From an uncultured Clostridia bacterium (GTDB lineage: Bacteria; Bacillota; Clostridia; Christensenellales; UBA1242): a stretch of DNA of 59,961 nucleotides. The stretch is from assembly GCA_944381205.1 (NCBI GenBank), contig CALWKG010000005.1, positions 1 through 59,961 on the forward strand, given 5' to 3'. Position 1 is the stretch's first letter; each line of letters opens with the position of its first letter. A program made the translations under genes and the position numbers. This document shows, in pieces, positions 44,789 through 54,645 of the stretch. The notes below the pieces were generated by a model that was given only the letters and a program-made list of their open reading frames with translations, had not been told where the DNA came from and ran no database searches.

Positions 44789-46102
44789 TTAGAATTTAAA
44801 TTTTCTCATATTTCCGTTCTTGACTTGCTTCATCATAACTTTGCTTTGTTCAAATTGCCTAATCAATCTATTAACATCTTGTATTTGAGTACCACTACCA
44901 AGTGCTATGCGCTTTTTTTGGCTCGCCTTTATCAAATCTGGATTCCGCCTTTCTTTTGCAGTCATACTTTGGATTATAGCCTTGTTTTTTAGTAACTCTC
45001 TTTCGTCAACAGTCATACCTTTTAACTTTCCGCTCATACCCGGTATCATACTAATAATATCATTAATATTACCCATTTTATTAAGTTTTTCCATCTGAGA
45101 TAGATAATCTTCAAAGGTAAAACTATTTTCTCTAAACTTTTTTTCTAATTTTTTTGCTTCTTCTTCACTGACCGCGTTTTGTGCTTTTTCAATAAGAGTT
45201 AAAACATCTCCCATTCCAAGAATACGTGAAGCCATTCTATCTGGGTAAAAAGGTTCTATATCACCCAATTTTTCACCCACTCCGCAAAACTTTATTGGTT
45301 TTTTAACCACTTCGCTAATGCTTAATGCCGAGCCACCCCTTGTGTCGCCATCTAATTTTGTTAAAATTATCCCAGTTAAATCTAATTTTTCGTCAAAAGT
45401 TTTTGCCACATTTACAGATTCTTGCCCATTCATAGCATCTACCACCAACAAAATCTCAGTTGGCGAGATATTCTTTTTAATATTAGATAATTCCTGCATT
45501 AAGTTGTCATCAATAGACAATCTACCCGCCGTATCAATAATTACCGTATCATACATTTTGTGCTTGGCTTCTTCTATTGCCTGTTTGCATGTTTTTACAA
45601 CGTCCTGTTTACCCTTTTCAAAAACTTCTACGTTTGCATTTTTTCCAACAACTTTTAATTGTTCTATCGCCGCAGGTCTATAAATGTCGCAAGCAACAAG
45701 CATTGGTCTTTTGCCTTGACTTTTTAACATCATTGCCAACTTACCACACATAGTAGTTTTACCACTACCCTGCAAGCCACACAACATAATTATCGTAGGT
45801 AATGTGCTTGCAACCTGTAACTTACTATTTGTTCCACCCATTAATGCAACTAACTCGTCATTGACAATTTTTATTACCTGTTGCCCAGGAGTCAAACTAT
45901 TTAAAACCTCTTGTCCTACTGCCTTTTCACTAACTCTTTTTATAAAATCTTTTGCTACCACATAGTTTACATCTGCTTCAAGCAATGCAACCCTTATTTC
46001 TCTCATAGCATCTTTTATTTCGAGTTCAGTCAACTTTCCACGTTTTAAAATATGAGAAAAAATATGATTTAACCTAAGTGATAAGTTGGAAAACATTCCC
46101 AT
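44789..46102 (-). CDS. ffh: Signal recognition particle protein Ffh (SRP54)
   Basis: GTPase that with 4.5S/6S RNA targets nascent membrane proteins. 437 residues: N domain, G domain with G1 GLQGSGKTT (about 108-116), DIYRPAAIEQL, DTAGRL, TKLDGDTRGG, then the M domain (about 300-437) with the methionine-rich and GSGT RNA-binding parts. GGAGG eight bases before the ATG at 46102. It begins one base after the ylxM stop. Confidence 0.97.
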   Translation of the reverse strand: MGMFSNLSLRLNHIFSHILKRGKLTELEIKDAMREIRVALLEADVNYVVAKDFIKRVSEKAVGQEVLNSLTPGQQVIKIVNDELVALMGGTNSKLQVASTLPTIIMLCGLQGSGKTTMCGKLAMMLKSQGKRPMLVACDIYRPAAIEQLKVVGKNANVEVFEKGKQDVVKTCKQAIEEAKHKMYDTVIIDTAGRLSIDDNLMQELSNIKKNISPTEILLVVDAMNGQESVNVAKTFDEKLDLTGIILTKLDGDTRGGSALSISEVVKKPIKFCGVGEKLGDIEPFYPDRMASRILGMGDVLTLIEKAQNAVSEEEAKKLEKKFRENSFTFEDYLSQMEKLNKMGNINDIISMIPGMSGKLKGMTVDERELLKNKAIIQSMTAKERRNPDLIKASQKKRIALGSGTQIQDVNRLIRQFEQSKVMMKQVKNGNMRKFKF

Positions 46103-46435
46103 TTATACAACCTCCAAAACAGAGTTAAGCATTTTTATAATACTATCTTTATCTGCATTATTGTGTAAAAGTTCTAGGACTTTTTCTATTGCTGATTTAA
46201 TTTCTTGATATTTTTTTAGTAAACCTAACTTTGACTCATATTTTTCCAAAGTTTTTATAGTTCGCTTAATAAGGTCATTAATTGCTTGTCTAGAAATTAA
46301 ATCGTTACCGGCAATTTCACTAATAGATAAATTATTTATAATAAAATCGTTTAAAACTTCCCTTTGTTTATCTGTTAGTAATGGCGAATAAAAATCCATA
46401 AGTAAACTAAGCCTTAAATTTTCTTCTAACTCCAT
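46103..46435 (-). CDS. ylxM: YlxM-family helix-turn-helix protein
   Basis: 110 residues, with the sigma-70 region-4-like HTH of the UPF0122/YlxM family: LLTDKQREVLNDFIINNLS, then ISEIAGNDLISRQAINDLIKR. In streptococci the homologue stimulates SRP GTPases, and it almost always precedes ffh as here. AAGGTGA precedes the ATG at 46435. The operon promoter carries a perfect palindrome over the predicted transcription start. Confidence 0.94.
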   Translation of the reverse strand: MELEENLRLSLLMDFYSPLLTDKQREVLNDFIINNLSISEIAGNDLISRQAINDLIKRTIKTLEKYESKLGLLKKYQEIKSAIEKVLELLHNNADKDSIIKMLNSVLEVV

Positions 46436-46443
46436 ACATCACC

Positions 46444-46467
46444 TTGTAAAGTATTTTTACTTTACAA
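46444..46467 (-). promoter_or_regulatory. Perfect palindrome at the ylxM-ffh transcription start
   Basis: Arms TTGTAAAGTA (46444-46453) and TACTTTACAA (46458-46467) around TTTT on the plus strand. The -10 box ends four bases upstream and the AAGGTGA ribosome site overlaps the other arm by two bases. It could be an operator or an mRNA 5' stem-loop. Confidence 0.65.
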
Positions 46468-46471
46468 AACG

Positions 46472-46500
46472 ATTATATATGCAAAATTTTTCCTTGTCAA
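46472..46500 (-). promoter_or_regulatory. Promoter of the ylxM-ffh-rpsP operon
   Basis: Minus strand TTGACA (46495-46500), 17-base spacer, TATAAT (46472-46477): perfect consensus in both boxes. Confidence 0.88.
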
Positions 46501-46603
46501 GAGTTTTTTATGCAAAACCTTTATATTTAAAAACAAATATTGACTTTATTCTAATATTTCATTTTTGCAAATTTTATCAATTTTTTATAAACTTTAAACG
46601 ATA

Positions 46604-46639
46604 AAAAAAATTTCGCTACATAAAAAGCGAAATTTTTTT
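46604..46639. terminator. Terminator after the membrane protein gene
   Basis: Stem from AAAAAAATTTCGCT (46604-46617) and AGCGAAATTTTTTT (46626-46639), 14 base pairs with an eight-base loop, with T-runs on both strands. Confidence 0.8.
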
Positions 46640-46684
46640 GCTTATTAGTTTAAAAATTTTTTAACATATAGTACTTTTAATCTT

Positions 46685-47212
46685 TTACTTTACAAGTGCA
46701 TTTGCCTTTTCGCAGTAATCGGCAAGTTTGTCAAATTCTGCCTCAATTAGCGGGTCTATTTCCTTTAACTTTTTTTCTTTAATTTTATTGTGTGCAAGCC
46801 AGCCAAGTAGCCCTATCCCAATTCCAGCAATGCCAAGCGCAATACCTCCAATAAGATAACCCACTCCGGTTAAAGTTAACGAAATGCTCATCCCGCCCCC
46901 AAAAGTAAGAGCACCAAGGACACCAACGGTAATTCCCTCTGGGACTCCTGCGTTTTTCTTTTTTGCTTGTAATTTTTCAATATTAAGCAAAGTATTATCT
47001 ATACTGTTTTGTACCTTAATAAGTTCAATTTTATTTTTTATCTTTCTATCCCTTTTAAAAGATACGTTTACACTATTTAGTGTTCCTTCTGCCATTGACA
47101 CGTTTGTTACTTCATAGCCTAAATTTTGATAAGCGTCGGTGAGCATAGTCTCAAACTCTCTTTTTACCCTAACTGTTTTGTAATCATAACTAATTACATT
47201 TTGATTCTCCAT
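46685..47212 (-). CDS. Membrane protein of unknown function
   Basis: 175 residues. It has an N-terminal soluble alpha/beta part (1-60), a short helical linker with KKKNAGVPEG, two glycine-rich membrane helices (about 93-115 and 118-142) and a charged C-terminal helix. ATG at 47212 with AGAGGA upstream. It is divergent from a TetR-type gene 204 bases away, the classic layout of a regulator and its target, and is followed by a strong terminator. Function unknown; shuttling or stress roles would be guesses. Confidence 0.8.
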   Translation of the reverse strand: MENQNVISYDYKTVRVKREFETMLTDAYQNLGYEVTNVSMAEGTLNSVNVSFKRDRKIKNKIELIKVQNSIDNTLLNIEKLQAKKKNAGVPEGITVGVLGALTFGGGMSISLTLTGVGYLIGGIALGIAGIGIGLLGWLAHNKIKEKKLKEIDPLIEAEFDKLADYCEKANALVK

Positions 47213-47283
47213 TTTTTATTCCTCTTTTTTTATAAATTTTTAATACAATGCTATAATAAAAAAATTCTTATAAGGCATTATTT

Positions 47284-47318
47284 AAACATTTGTATTAATG
47301 TTTGAATTATACTATAAT
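47284..47318 (+). promoter_or_regulatory. Promoter and candidate operator of the TetR-type gene
   Basis: TTGTAT (47290-47295), 17-base spacer, TATAAT (47313-47318). The -35 box lies inside an inverted repeat, AAACATT (47284-47290) and AATGTTT (47297-47303). This is the usual place for a TetR autoregulatory operator. A second inverted repeat, TTTCAACA and TGTTGAAA (47374-47381 and 47395-47402), lies in the leader. Confidence 0.6.
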
Positions 47319-47416
47319 GAAGAAGAAAAAAATCCGACACAAATTTAAAAAATGTTGGGTTAATAAAAAAAATTTTCAACACAAAATAAAATTATGTTGA
47401 AATAAAAAGGTTTTTT

Positions 47417-47971
47417 ATGAATACTTTTGATAACATTAAATCAGAAGGTACCAAAGAAAAGATACAAAAATCACTTATGTACCTTTTAAAAAGAAAAAAC
47501 TTTAATGAAATTTATGTAAAAGACATCTGTAAGGTTGCTTGCATAAACAGGTCTTCTTTTTATTCTCACTATGAAGATATTAATGACCTTATGATACAAA
47601 CGGAAAAGGGTCTTTCTAAAAGTATAGAAAAAATTTTTTCAAATATGCCTTTTTTTGATGAAAACTGTTTTGTAAAAATGTTCACCTTTATTAAAGAAAA
47701 TGCCGATTTTTATAAAGCTTATCTTACCAATCACAACGGCTCTTTTATGGCAGAAACTGATTTTAATAATTTTAAACAAAAATTACAAAAAAATAACTCC
47801 GCAAAATTAATGTGCTCCGAAAAAGAATTACCCTATCATCTTGCATTTTTTAGTGCTGGGCTAAGTGCAATATGCAAAGTCTGGTTTAGTAACGGAATGA
47901 AGGAAACCCCAGAAGAACTTGCTAAAATAATACAAAATGAGTATAAAAACAAAACAATTTTTTTTAAATAA
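47417..47971 (+). CDS. TetR/AcrR-family transcriptional regulator
   Basis: 184 residues. The N-terminal helix-turn-helix (about 12-58) ends in the typical recognition stretch INRSSFYSHYEDINDLM. The C-terminal ligand domain is of the short type found with DhaS-like regulators (KENADFYKAYLTNHNG). ATG at 47417 with AAAGG upstream. Divergent from a membrane protein gene, its likely target, and probably self-regulated through the palindrome in its promoter. Ligand unknown. Confidence 0.88.
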   Translation: MNTFDNIKSEGTKEKIQKSLMYLLKRKNFNEIYVKDICKVACINRSSFYSHYEDINDLMIQTEKGLSKSIEKIFSNMPFFDENCFVKMFTFIKENADFYKAYLTNHNGSFMAETDFNNFKQKLQKNNSAKLMCSEKELPYHLAFFSAGLSAICKVWFSNGMKETPEELAKIIQNEYKNKTIFFK

Positions 47972-48167
47972 TTAGTAGCAAACAATAACATCACCACCCG
48001 TTTTTTATGTAGACTCTTAACAATCAAAAAGCATTATCCCACCTAAAATTAACAAAAAATGCTTAAACAATAATTTTTTTCGTAAACAAAATTACGCAAT
48101 AAAATTTTGACTTAAAATTATTAATTAAATAACCTAAAACCCCTAACTAAAAAACAATTTATAACTT

Positions 48168-49067
48168 TTACTCAATAATTCCGTCAACGAACTTCTCTGG
48201 GTCAAAAACTTCTAAGTCATCTAACCCTTCGCCAACCCCTATAAAATATACCGGGGTATTTAGTTCTTTTATTATAGGGAAAACTATTCCACCCTTACTT
48301 GTTCCATCTAGTTTAGTAAGAATTATCCCGTCTATACCTATTGCTTCTTTAAAAGCGTTAATTTGAACAAGCGAATTTTGCCCAATAGTAGCATCTAAAA
48401 CTATTAAATTTAGTTTTACTGCTTCTTGCCACTCTCTATTTTCTATTCTATTAATCTTTTTTAATTCTTCCATTAAATTTATCTTAGTGTGTAGTCTACC
48501 CGCAGTATCCACAATTAAAACATCGGTGCCCTTTGCTTTGGCACTTTGTATCCCATCATAAACAACAGCCCCCGGGTCAGCCCCTTCTTGATGTTTTACA
48601 ATTTTTACATCGGCTCTACGGCTCCACTCCACTAACTGCTCACTTGCCGCAGCCCTAAAAGTGTCCCCCGCCACCAAAGTAACCGATTTTTTTTGCTTTG
48701 CCTTAAAAAAATGTGCAAGTTTACCTATTGTAGTGGTCTTTCCAACACCATTAACCCCAACAATAGTTATAATCAGAGGGTATTCAAATTTTACCCCTTC
48801 TATACTTAAAACCTGAACTAAAATATCCTTTAACTCTTTACGAGCCTGTTCTTGTTTTACAATGTGTTTTTCTCTTAGTGCATCTTTTAATCTTTTTATT
48901 ATCTCATCTGACGCATCTACCCCCATATCGCTACTTACAAGGGCAAATTCTAACTCCTCGTAAAACTCGTCATCAATATCTCCCCCACGAAAAACAGCAT
49001 TGAGTTTTGTAATGAGCGCATCTTTTGTCTTTTTAAGTCCATTTTTTATTTTTGAAAATAGTCCCAT
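48168..49067 (-). CDS. ftsY: Signal recognition particle receptor FtsY
   Basis: Membrane-associated GTPase that docks SRP-ribosome complexes. 299 residues. It has a short N-terminal amphipathic region (no long acidic A domain, as in many Bacillota), then the NG domain with [15 protein letters not shown] (about 104-118), [20 protein letters not shown] and [16 protein letters not shown] precedes the ATG at 49067. It lies 160 bases after smc. Confidence 0.97.
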   Translation of the reverse strand: MGLFSKIKNGLKKTKDALITKLNAVFRGGDIDDEFYEELEFALVSSDMGVDASDEIIKRLKDALREKHIVKQEQARKELKDILVQVLSIEGVKFEYPLIITIVGVNGVGKTTTIGKLAHFFKAKQKKSVTLVAGDTFRAAASEQLVEWSRRADVKIVKHQEGADPGAVVYDGIQSAKAKGTDVLIVDTAGRLHTKINLMEELKKINRIENREWQEAVKLNLIVLDATIGQNSLVQINAFKEAIGIDGIILTKLDGTSKGGIVFPIIKELNTPVYFIGVGEGLDDLEVFDPEKFVDGIIE

Positions 49068-49227
49068 AATAGTTTTCCTTTATAGATTATTTACTTTATC
49101 TTATTTAAAAAAACTAATAAAATTTCTAATTTTAAAGGCAAAAAAATTGAAAAATTATCATTTTTTTTGTGTTAAAACTTGTTTTTTTATAAAATCTTAT
49201 GATTTTTGTGCAAAATTTCTTTAATTT

Positions 49228-52200
49228 TTAACTCACTTTTTTATCTTTTTTGTCTTCCGAAATCTTTATTGCATCTTCAAGTTTTACAGAAACAATCTTA
49301 CTTACACCAGGTTCTTCCATAGTAACTCCATACAAAGAGTCTGTTAACATCATAGTTGGCTTACGGTGAGTAATTACAATAAATTGCGTTTCCTTAGAAA
49401 AGTTTTTAAGGTATTGAGCAAACCTAGAAACGTTTGTATCGTCCAAAGCCGCCTCTATTTCGTCCAGCAGGCAGAAAGGCATAGGACGTAAACGCAAAAT
49501 CGCAAACAAAATTGCTATTGCGGTTAAAGCCTTTTCCCCACCACTAAGCAGTGTGATACTTTGCAACTTTTTCCCTGGTGGTTCGGCAATAATTTCCACC
49601 CCTGCTTGTAAAGGGTCTTCACTTTCTGTCAAAAGCAACTTTGCATTACCGCCCCCAAACAGTTCCCTAAACGTTCTAGAAAAGTTTTCTTGTATTTGGT
49701 GAAATGCTTCATCAAAGCGTGAAATCATTTCTTCCGACAAATCCTTTATTATTTTTTCGAGGTCTTCTTTGGCGGTAGTCAAGTCATTTGCTTGCGAACT
49801 TAATGCCTCGTACCTTTCCATAAGTTCCTTACAGTCTTCTATGGCATTTACATTTATATTGCCTAGTTTAGAAATTTCTTTTTTAAGCCTACTAATTTCA
49901 ATAAGCCCTTCTTTTACGTCAAAATTCTCTATTTTTAGTGGCAAACAAGATGCGTAAGTCAATTCGTAATCTTCATAAATTTTTTCCTGCATTGTTTCTA
50001 TATCTGTATCCACCTTACTTAAAGCAGCAGTTTGTTGATACTTTTTTTCTTGTATAAGATTAAGGTCGTTCATACCCTGAGTCTTTTTGTCGTCCAAATC
50101 ACGAATTGTCTGTTGCAACCCTTGTTTGCTTTGGTCAAGAGATGTAAGTCTTGCACGAGCATCTTGTATTTTTTGCCTTAACCCACTATCATCTACACTA
50201 TCCAAGGTTTCTTCCACCATACTTTTTGCAATGCTTAAATTTTCGTTCACTTTTGCCAAGCGAGTTTCCAAATCTACAATGTTAAAGTTTATTTGTTTTA
50301 AATATTCGTCAAGACGAGAAATTTCACTATTTATACTACTTAGTTCACCTTCCAGGGCAGTTTTTTGAACTTTCAACTCTGTTATCTCGCTTTGATAGGT
50401 ATCTCTCTTTGACCTGAGTTCGCTAAATAATTTTTGCGAATCGGCAAGTTTGCTATCCCCTTCGTCCTTAATATTTATATCCGAATTTACAAGTGCCTTG
50501 TTTATAACTTCTATTTTAGTTGTAAAATCAATCTTTTCTTGACTTAATGTTATGCGTTCTTTATCTAACTCGTCAACATAAATGCTAAGTTGCTCGTAAT
50601 TCTGATTAAGTCTTGCACTTTCAACTTGGGTATCTACTACCTTTTGCTGAATTTGTTTATAGTTTTCACTTAATTTTTTAATAGTTTCTTCCAACTTTAA
50701 TTTTTTTGCACTATACACATTGTAGGCATTTGTAAATTTTGATATTTGAGTGTTTAAATTTTCTATCTCATTATCTCTCATCAACAAATTAGAGGTCGCT
50801 GCCTTTTTGCTCCCGCCACTAATCGAACCTTGTGGATTAATAACCTCACCCTCTAACGTTACAATTCTAAAAGAATAGCCTGCTTGTCTAGCAAGAGATA
50901 TTGCACTATCGGTATTTTCTACAACAACAGTCCTTCCAAGCAAACTTTCAAAAATACTTCTTAACTTTACATCATAACTAATTACACTGCTAGCAACACC
51001 ATAAGTTTTGTTTCTCTTTACGATGCTTTGTTCAGCATCTGTTAACAGTCTAACTTTCATAGATGTGATTGGCAAAAAAGTCGCCCGTCCAAAGTTGTTA
51101 CGTTTTAGGTAGTTAATGAGATATTTTGCGTCTTCTTCGTTTTTAGTAATAATATCCTGTACTGCACCACCAAGAGCAACTTCTATTGCAGTTTCAAACC
51201 CCTTAGGAATATTCATACACGAAGCCACCAGCCCTACAATTTTTGACCTTAACTCTGCATTATTTTTTGCGTCGCCCATAAGACGTTTTACGGAATAATT
51301 AAATCCGTCATAATCCCGTTGCATATCTTCCAAAACTTTTTTTCTGTTTTGCAAAATTTGAATATTTGAAGAACATTGATTAATTTTTTCAACAATATCT
51401 CTTACTTCGTTTTGAACATTATCCAAATTCTGCCTTGAAAGATTTTCTTCATTCTGCAACTTTTCAAGCAATAAATTTTTATCATTTGCTTCTTTTTTTG
51501 CTGAGTTTAAAGACGATTCCTTTTCCTTAATCCTTTCCTGCAAAGTGTAAATTTTTTCGTCCAAATCGGTAATATTATTTAGGTAAGCATCTTTTTGGGC
51601 TTTTAAAGCGGAAATATTTGACTTTATATCAGTCATTTTGCTTAACTCGTCAATCATTTCCTTTTGCCTTTTAGTTGCTTCGTCTTCCACACCGGTTAAC
51701 TCGTCGACAATTTTTAGATACTTTTCAGTTGTATCGTCTAATTTAAAGTTAACTTCGTTTAATTCCTGCTCTTTGCTTTCTTTTAAATTTTCCGCTTCTT
51801 TAATTAGTTTTAAAGAGTTTTCCTTATTAAGCAATTCTTTTTCATATTCTGCCTCAGTGCCCGACTTGTCATCTTGCAAAAATTTAAGCCTTTCCTTTAC
51901 AACATTACTTTCGCCAGTACGTTTTTCTAGTTCCACAGTGGTAGACAAAATATAATCATTAGTATCCTGAATAGTTTTATCTATTTGTGAAACCTCTTGC
52001 ATTTTTTCGTCATACTCTTTTTGCAAAGAATCTAATGCGGTTTGCTTTATTTCTATTTCTTCATTATACCCATCTATTTTGGTTTGAATTTCTGCTTTAA
52101 CAGAACTAGCATTGTCATACTGATTAACGTAAACGTTTACCTCCAAACTCTTTAACTGTTCCTTAAAACCAAGATAAAGTTTCGCATTTTCAGACTGCTT

Positions 52201-52818
52201 TTTTAGTGGCCCTAATTGTCTTTCCTGCTCCTGCAAGACATCTAGGGCACGATTAAGGTTCTCTTGCGTTCTATCAAGTTTACGTTCCGCTTCTATTTTT
52301 CTTTGTTTAAACTTTGCAATACCCGCCGCTTCTTCAAAAATAGCCCTCCTATTTTCTGGCTTGGCACTTATAATTTCTTCTACCTTACCTTGTCCAATAA
52401 TAGAATATCCTTCTTTACCAATACCCGAGTCGTGCAAAGCGTTAGTGATGTCCTTTAACCTGCAAGGAGTACCATTAATTAAGTATTCACTTTCCCCTGA
52501 CCTGTATAGTTTGCGAGTAAAAGCGACCTCATCAAAATTAAGGTCAAACATTCTGCTAGAATTATCAAAAAATAGCGACACTTCACAATAAGACATACTT
52601 TTACGCCTTTCGGTGCCGTTAAAAATGACGTCTTGCATATTACTACTACGCAATAACTTTGTGCTCTGCTCCCCCAGCACCCACCTTATTGCGTCCGAAA
52701 CATTTGACTTCCCACACCCGTTAGGTCCAACAATACCCGTTATACCAGAGTCAAATTTAATTTCTAGTTTATCTGCAAAACTTTTAAATCCTACAAGTTC
52801 TATCTTCTTAAAATTCAA
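49228..52818 (-). CDS. smc: Chromosome segregation ATPase SMC
   Basis: Condensin-like protein that organises and segregates the chromosome with ScpA/ScpB. 1196 residues, full length. Walker A is GIVGPNGCGKSN (28-39). Long coiled coils run about 170-500 and 670-1020 around a hinge (about 505-640, with GFETAIEVALGGAVQD). The ABC signature LLSGGEKA is near 1093 and Walker B CLLDEIEAALDD near 1119. It uses a TTG start at 52818 with AAAGGAAAGGG upstream. It follows rnc by 14 bases. Confidence 0.97.
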   Translation of the reverse strand: MNFKKIELVGFKSFADKLEIKFDSGITGIVGPNGCGKSNVSDAIRWVLGEQSTKLLRSSNMQDVIFNGTERRKSMSYCEVSLFFDNSSRMFDLNFDEVAFTRKLYRSGESEYLINGTPCRLKDITNALHDSGIGKEGYSIIGQGKVEEIISAKPENRRAIFEEAAGIAKFKQRKIEAERKLDRTQENLNRALDVLQEQERQLGPLKKQSENAKLYLGFKEQLKSLEVNVYVNQYDNASSVKAEIQTKIDGYNEEIEIKQTALDSLQKEYDEKMQEVSQIDKTIQDTNDYILSTTVELEKRTGESNVVKERLKFLQDDKSGTEAEYEKELLNKENSLKLIKEAENLKESKEQELNEVNFKLDDTTEKYLKIVDELTGVEDEATKRQKEMIDELSKMTDIKSNISALKAQKDAYLNNITDLDEKIYTLQERIKEKESSLNSAKKEANDKNLLLEKLQNEENLSRQNLDNVQNEVRDIVEKINQCSSNIQILQNRKKVLEDMQRDYDGFNYSVKRLMGDAKNNAELRSKIVGLVASCMNIPKGFETAIEVALGGAVQDIITKNEEDAKYLINYLKRNNFGRATFLPITSMKVRLLTDAEQSIVKRNKTYGVASSVISYDVKLRSIFESLLGRTVVVENTDSAISLARQAGYSFRIVTLEGEVINPQGSISGGSKKAATSNLLMRDNEIENLNTQISKFTNAYNVYSAKKLKLEETIKKLSENYKQIQQKVVDTQVESARLNQNYEQLSIYVDELDKERITLSQEKIDFTTKIEVINKALVNSDINIKDEGDSKLADSQKLFSELRSKRDTYQSEITELKVQKTALEGELSSINSEISRLDEYLKQINFNIVDLETRLAKVNENLSIAKSMVEETLDSVDDSGLRQKIQDARARLTSLDQSKQGLQQTIRDLDDKKTQGMNDLNLIQEKKYQQTAALSKVDTDIETMQEKIYEDYELTYASCLPLKIENFDVKEGLIEISRLKKEISKLGNINVNAIEDCKELMERYEALSSQANDLTTAKEDLEKIIKDLSEEMISRFDEAFHQIQENFSRTFRELFGGGNAKLLLTESEDPLQAGVEIIAEPPGKKLQSITLLSGGEKALTAIAILFAILRLRPMPFCLLDEIEAALDDTNVSRFAQYLKNFSKETQFIVITHRKPTMMLTDSLYGVTMEEPGVSKIVSVKLEDAIKISEDKKDKKVS

Positions 52819-52832
52819 CTTTTCCCTTTCCT

Positions 52833-53516
52833 TTATCCTAAAATTTTTTCAAGAGTTTTTTCATCTAGCATAGCCAATCTTGCGCACTCCATTTGAGCAG
52901 TCTTTTTATTTTTTGAAAACGCGCGAGCAACAAAAACATCGTTTATGTATACCTCTGCGCAAAAATCTCCGTTGTTGGTCGGGTCTTCGTACGTAAAGTA
53001 TACTAAGTTTGACCCTTTTATCCTTTGGACTTTCTCTTGCAACAAGGATTTATAATCTATCAAAGTCACTTTGTTAAAGGAAGTGTTTACATCAATAAAC
53101 CTTGTTATAAATCTGCGTGCCTTGTCTAGACTACTATCTATATAAATCGCCCCAACAATGCTTTCGAATAGGTCTTCTTTAATAGAGTTCGCATTATCTA
53201 ACGATTTGACTGAATCTCCCACTCTAATAAAACTAGACAATTTTAAATTATCTATTATTTTTATCAAACTACTGCTATTAACCAGCCTTGCCCTGCTCTT
53301 AGACAACTCGCCCTCTTTTAAATTGCTTTTATTGTACAATTCACTTGCAATTACAAAATCTAAAATTGCATCTCCTAAAAACTCCAATCTTTCGTAACTA
53401 GTACAACCATGCTGATTTGCGTATGACGAATGAGTAAAGGCTTCCACCAGGTTAGCCTTGTCTTTAAAAGAATAGTGAATTATCTTTTCTATTTTTTTTA
53501 TATCACTGCTGTTCAT
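52833..53516 (-). CDS. rnc: Ribonuclease III
   Basis: Double-strand-specific endoribonuclease for rRNA and 6S/4.5S RNA processing. 227 residues. The signature ERLEFLGDAILDF (42-54) and a downstream catalytic glutamate region (DLFESIVGAIYID) are intact; the C-terminal dsRNA-binding domain (about 155-225) ends KKTAQMECARLAM. I chose the ATG at 53516, nine bases after AGGAG; the ATG at 53525 touches the site. It overlaps plsX by 14 bases. Confidence 0.96.
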   Translation of the reverse strand: MNSSDIKKIEKIIHYSFKDKANLVEAFTHSSYANQHGCTSYERLEFLGDAILDFVIASELYNKSNLKEGELSKSRARLVNSSSLIKIIDNLKLSSFIRVGDSVKSLDNANSIKEDLFESIVGAIYIDSSLDKARRFITRFIDVNTSFNKVTLIDYKSLLQEKVQRIKGSNLVYFTYEDPTNNGDFCAEVYINDVFVARAFSKNKKTAQMECARLAMLDEKTLEKILG

Positions 53517-54525
53517 CAAGACCATCTCCTATATTTTTTACCTGTTCTTCAATTTTTTTGCATAGGTCAAAATTTGCTAATGTTCTAACCTGTAAAATAC
53601 ACTTTTCAAACGCAACAGCATCAGATGAGCCGTGTCCTTTTACAATTAATTTTTTTACACCCAAAAATGTTGCCCCGCCATAGTTACTTATATTAAAGGT
53701 TTCTTTCATTTTTTTAAAAGTGCCCTTCATAAACAAAGCCCCTATTTTGCTTGCAAAGGAATCCTTTATGTTTTGTTTTAGTTCTGACATAACAAATTTT
53801 ACAGCCCCTTCAATACTTTTTAACAAAACATTGCCATCAAAGCCATCGGCTACCACCACATCATACTTTCCGCTTAAAAAATCTTTTGCTTCCATATTTC
53901 CTACGAAATTAATGGGTAGTTTGCTAAGTAACTTAAAGCACTCGTGACTAAACTCATTCCCTTTTTTATCTTCCGTACCAATGTTAAGTAATGCCACTTT
54001 AGGATTTTCTATTCCCAAAAACGCAGTAGAATAAATTGATGCCATTATTGCAAAATGACACAAATTTATTGGTTTACAATCGGTGTTTGCCCCAGAATCT
54101 ATTAGCAAAACCTTACCGCCTGTTTTTGTTGGCAACATTGGACAAAGGGCAGGTCTAGAAATTCCACGAATACGACCTATTTTCATAAAGGCGCCCGTAA
54201 GTACCGCCCCCGTGCTACCACAAGATACCAACCCCACTACTTCCTTATCTTCTTTTAACACATCATAGGCTCTAACAAGGCTAGAATCTTTTTTCTTCCT
54301 AACCGCCTCCGTTGGTGACTCTTCATTTGTAATAATTTGACTTGCAGGAACAATTTCTATACGAGTTTCATCATAATCTAATAATGACAAAATATGTTTA
54401 ATTTCTTCTTCAACACCTACAAGTACAATTTTTACATCTTCGTGTTCATTTACTACTTTGACACTTGCTTCTACCGCAACTTTTGCCCCAAGGTCATTGC
54501 CGTGGCAATCTACTACTATCTTCAT
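53503..54525 (-). CDS. plsX: Phosphate acyltransferase PlsX
   Basis: Makes acyl-phosphate from acyl-ACP for phospholipid synthesis through PlsY. 340 residues. The opening MKIVVDCHGNDLG is a variant of the usual AVDAMGGDxAP, and SCGSTGAVLTGAF, LIDSGANTDCKP and VVADGFDGNVLLK are conserved. ATG at 54525 with GGAGAA upstream. It overlaps rnc directly; the acyl-carrier-protein gene often found between plsX and rnc is absent, and so is rpmF upstream. Confidence 0.95.
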   Translation of the reverse strand: MKIVVDCHGNDLGAKVAVEASVKVVNEHEDVKIVLVGVEEEIKHILSLLDYDETRIEIVPASQIITNEESPTEAVRKKKDSSLVRAYDVLKEDKEVVGLVSCGSTGAVLTGAFMKIGRIRGISRPALCPMLPTKTGGKVLLIDSGANTDCKPINLCHFAIMASIYSTAFLGIENPKVALLNIGTEDKKGNEFSHECFKLLSKLPINFVGNMEAKDFLSGKYDVVVADGFDGNVLLKSIEGAVKFVMSELKQNIKDSFASKIGALFMKGTFKKMKETFNISNYGGATFLGVKKLIVKGHGSSDAVAFEKCILQVRTLANFDLCKKIEEQVKNIGDGLDEQQ

Positions 54526-54609
54526 AAAAAGTTCTCCATTAATAAACAAAAAAATTTATAGCACAAACTAAATGGGCTATTTACAATTTAAAAAAAACTA
54601 TACATTGTT

Positions 54610-54638
54610 ATTATACACACAATAAACGATATTTCCAA
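54610..54638 (-). promoter_or_regulatory. Promoter of plsX-rnc-smc
   Basis: Minus strand TTGGAA (54633-54638), 17-base spacer, TATAAT (54610-54615), directly past the lysC terminator. Confidence 0.75.
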
Positions 54639-54645
54639 ACAAAAA

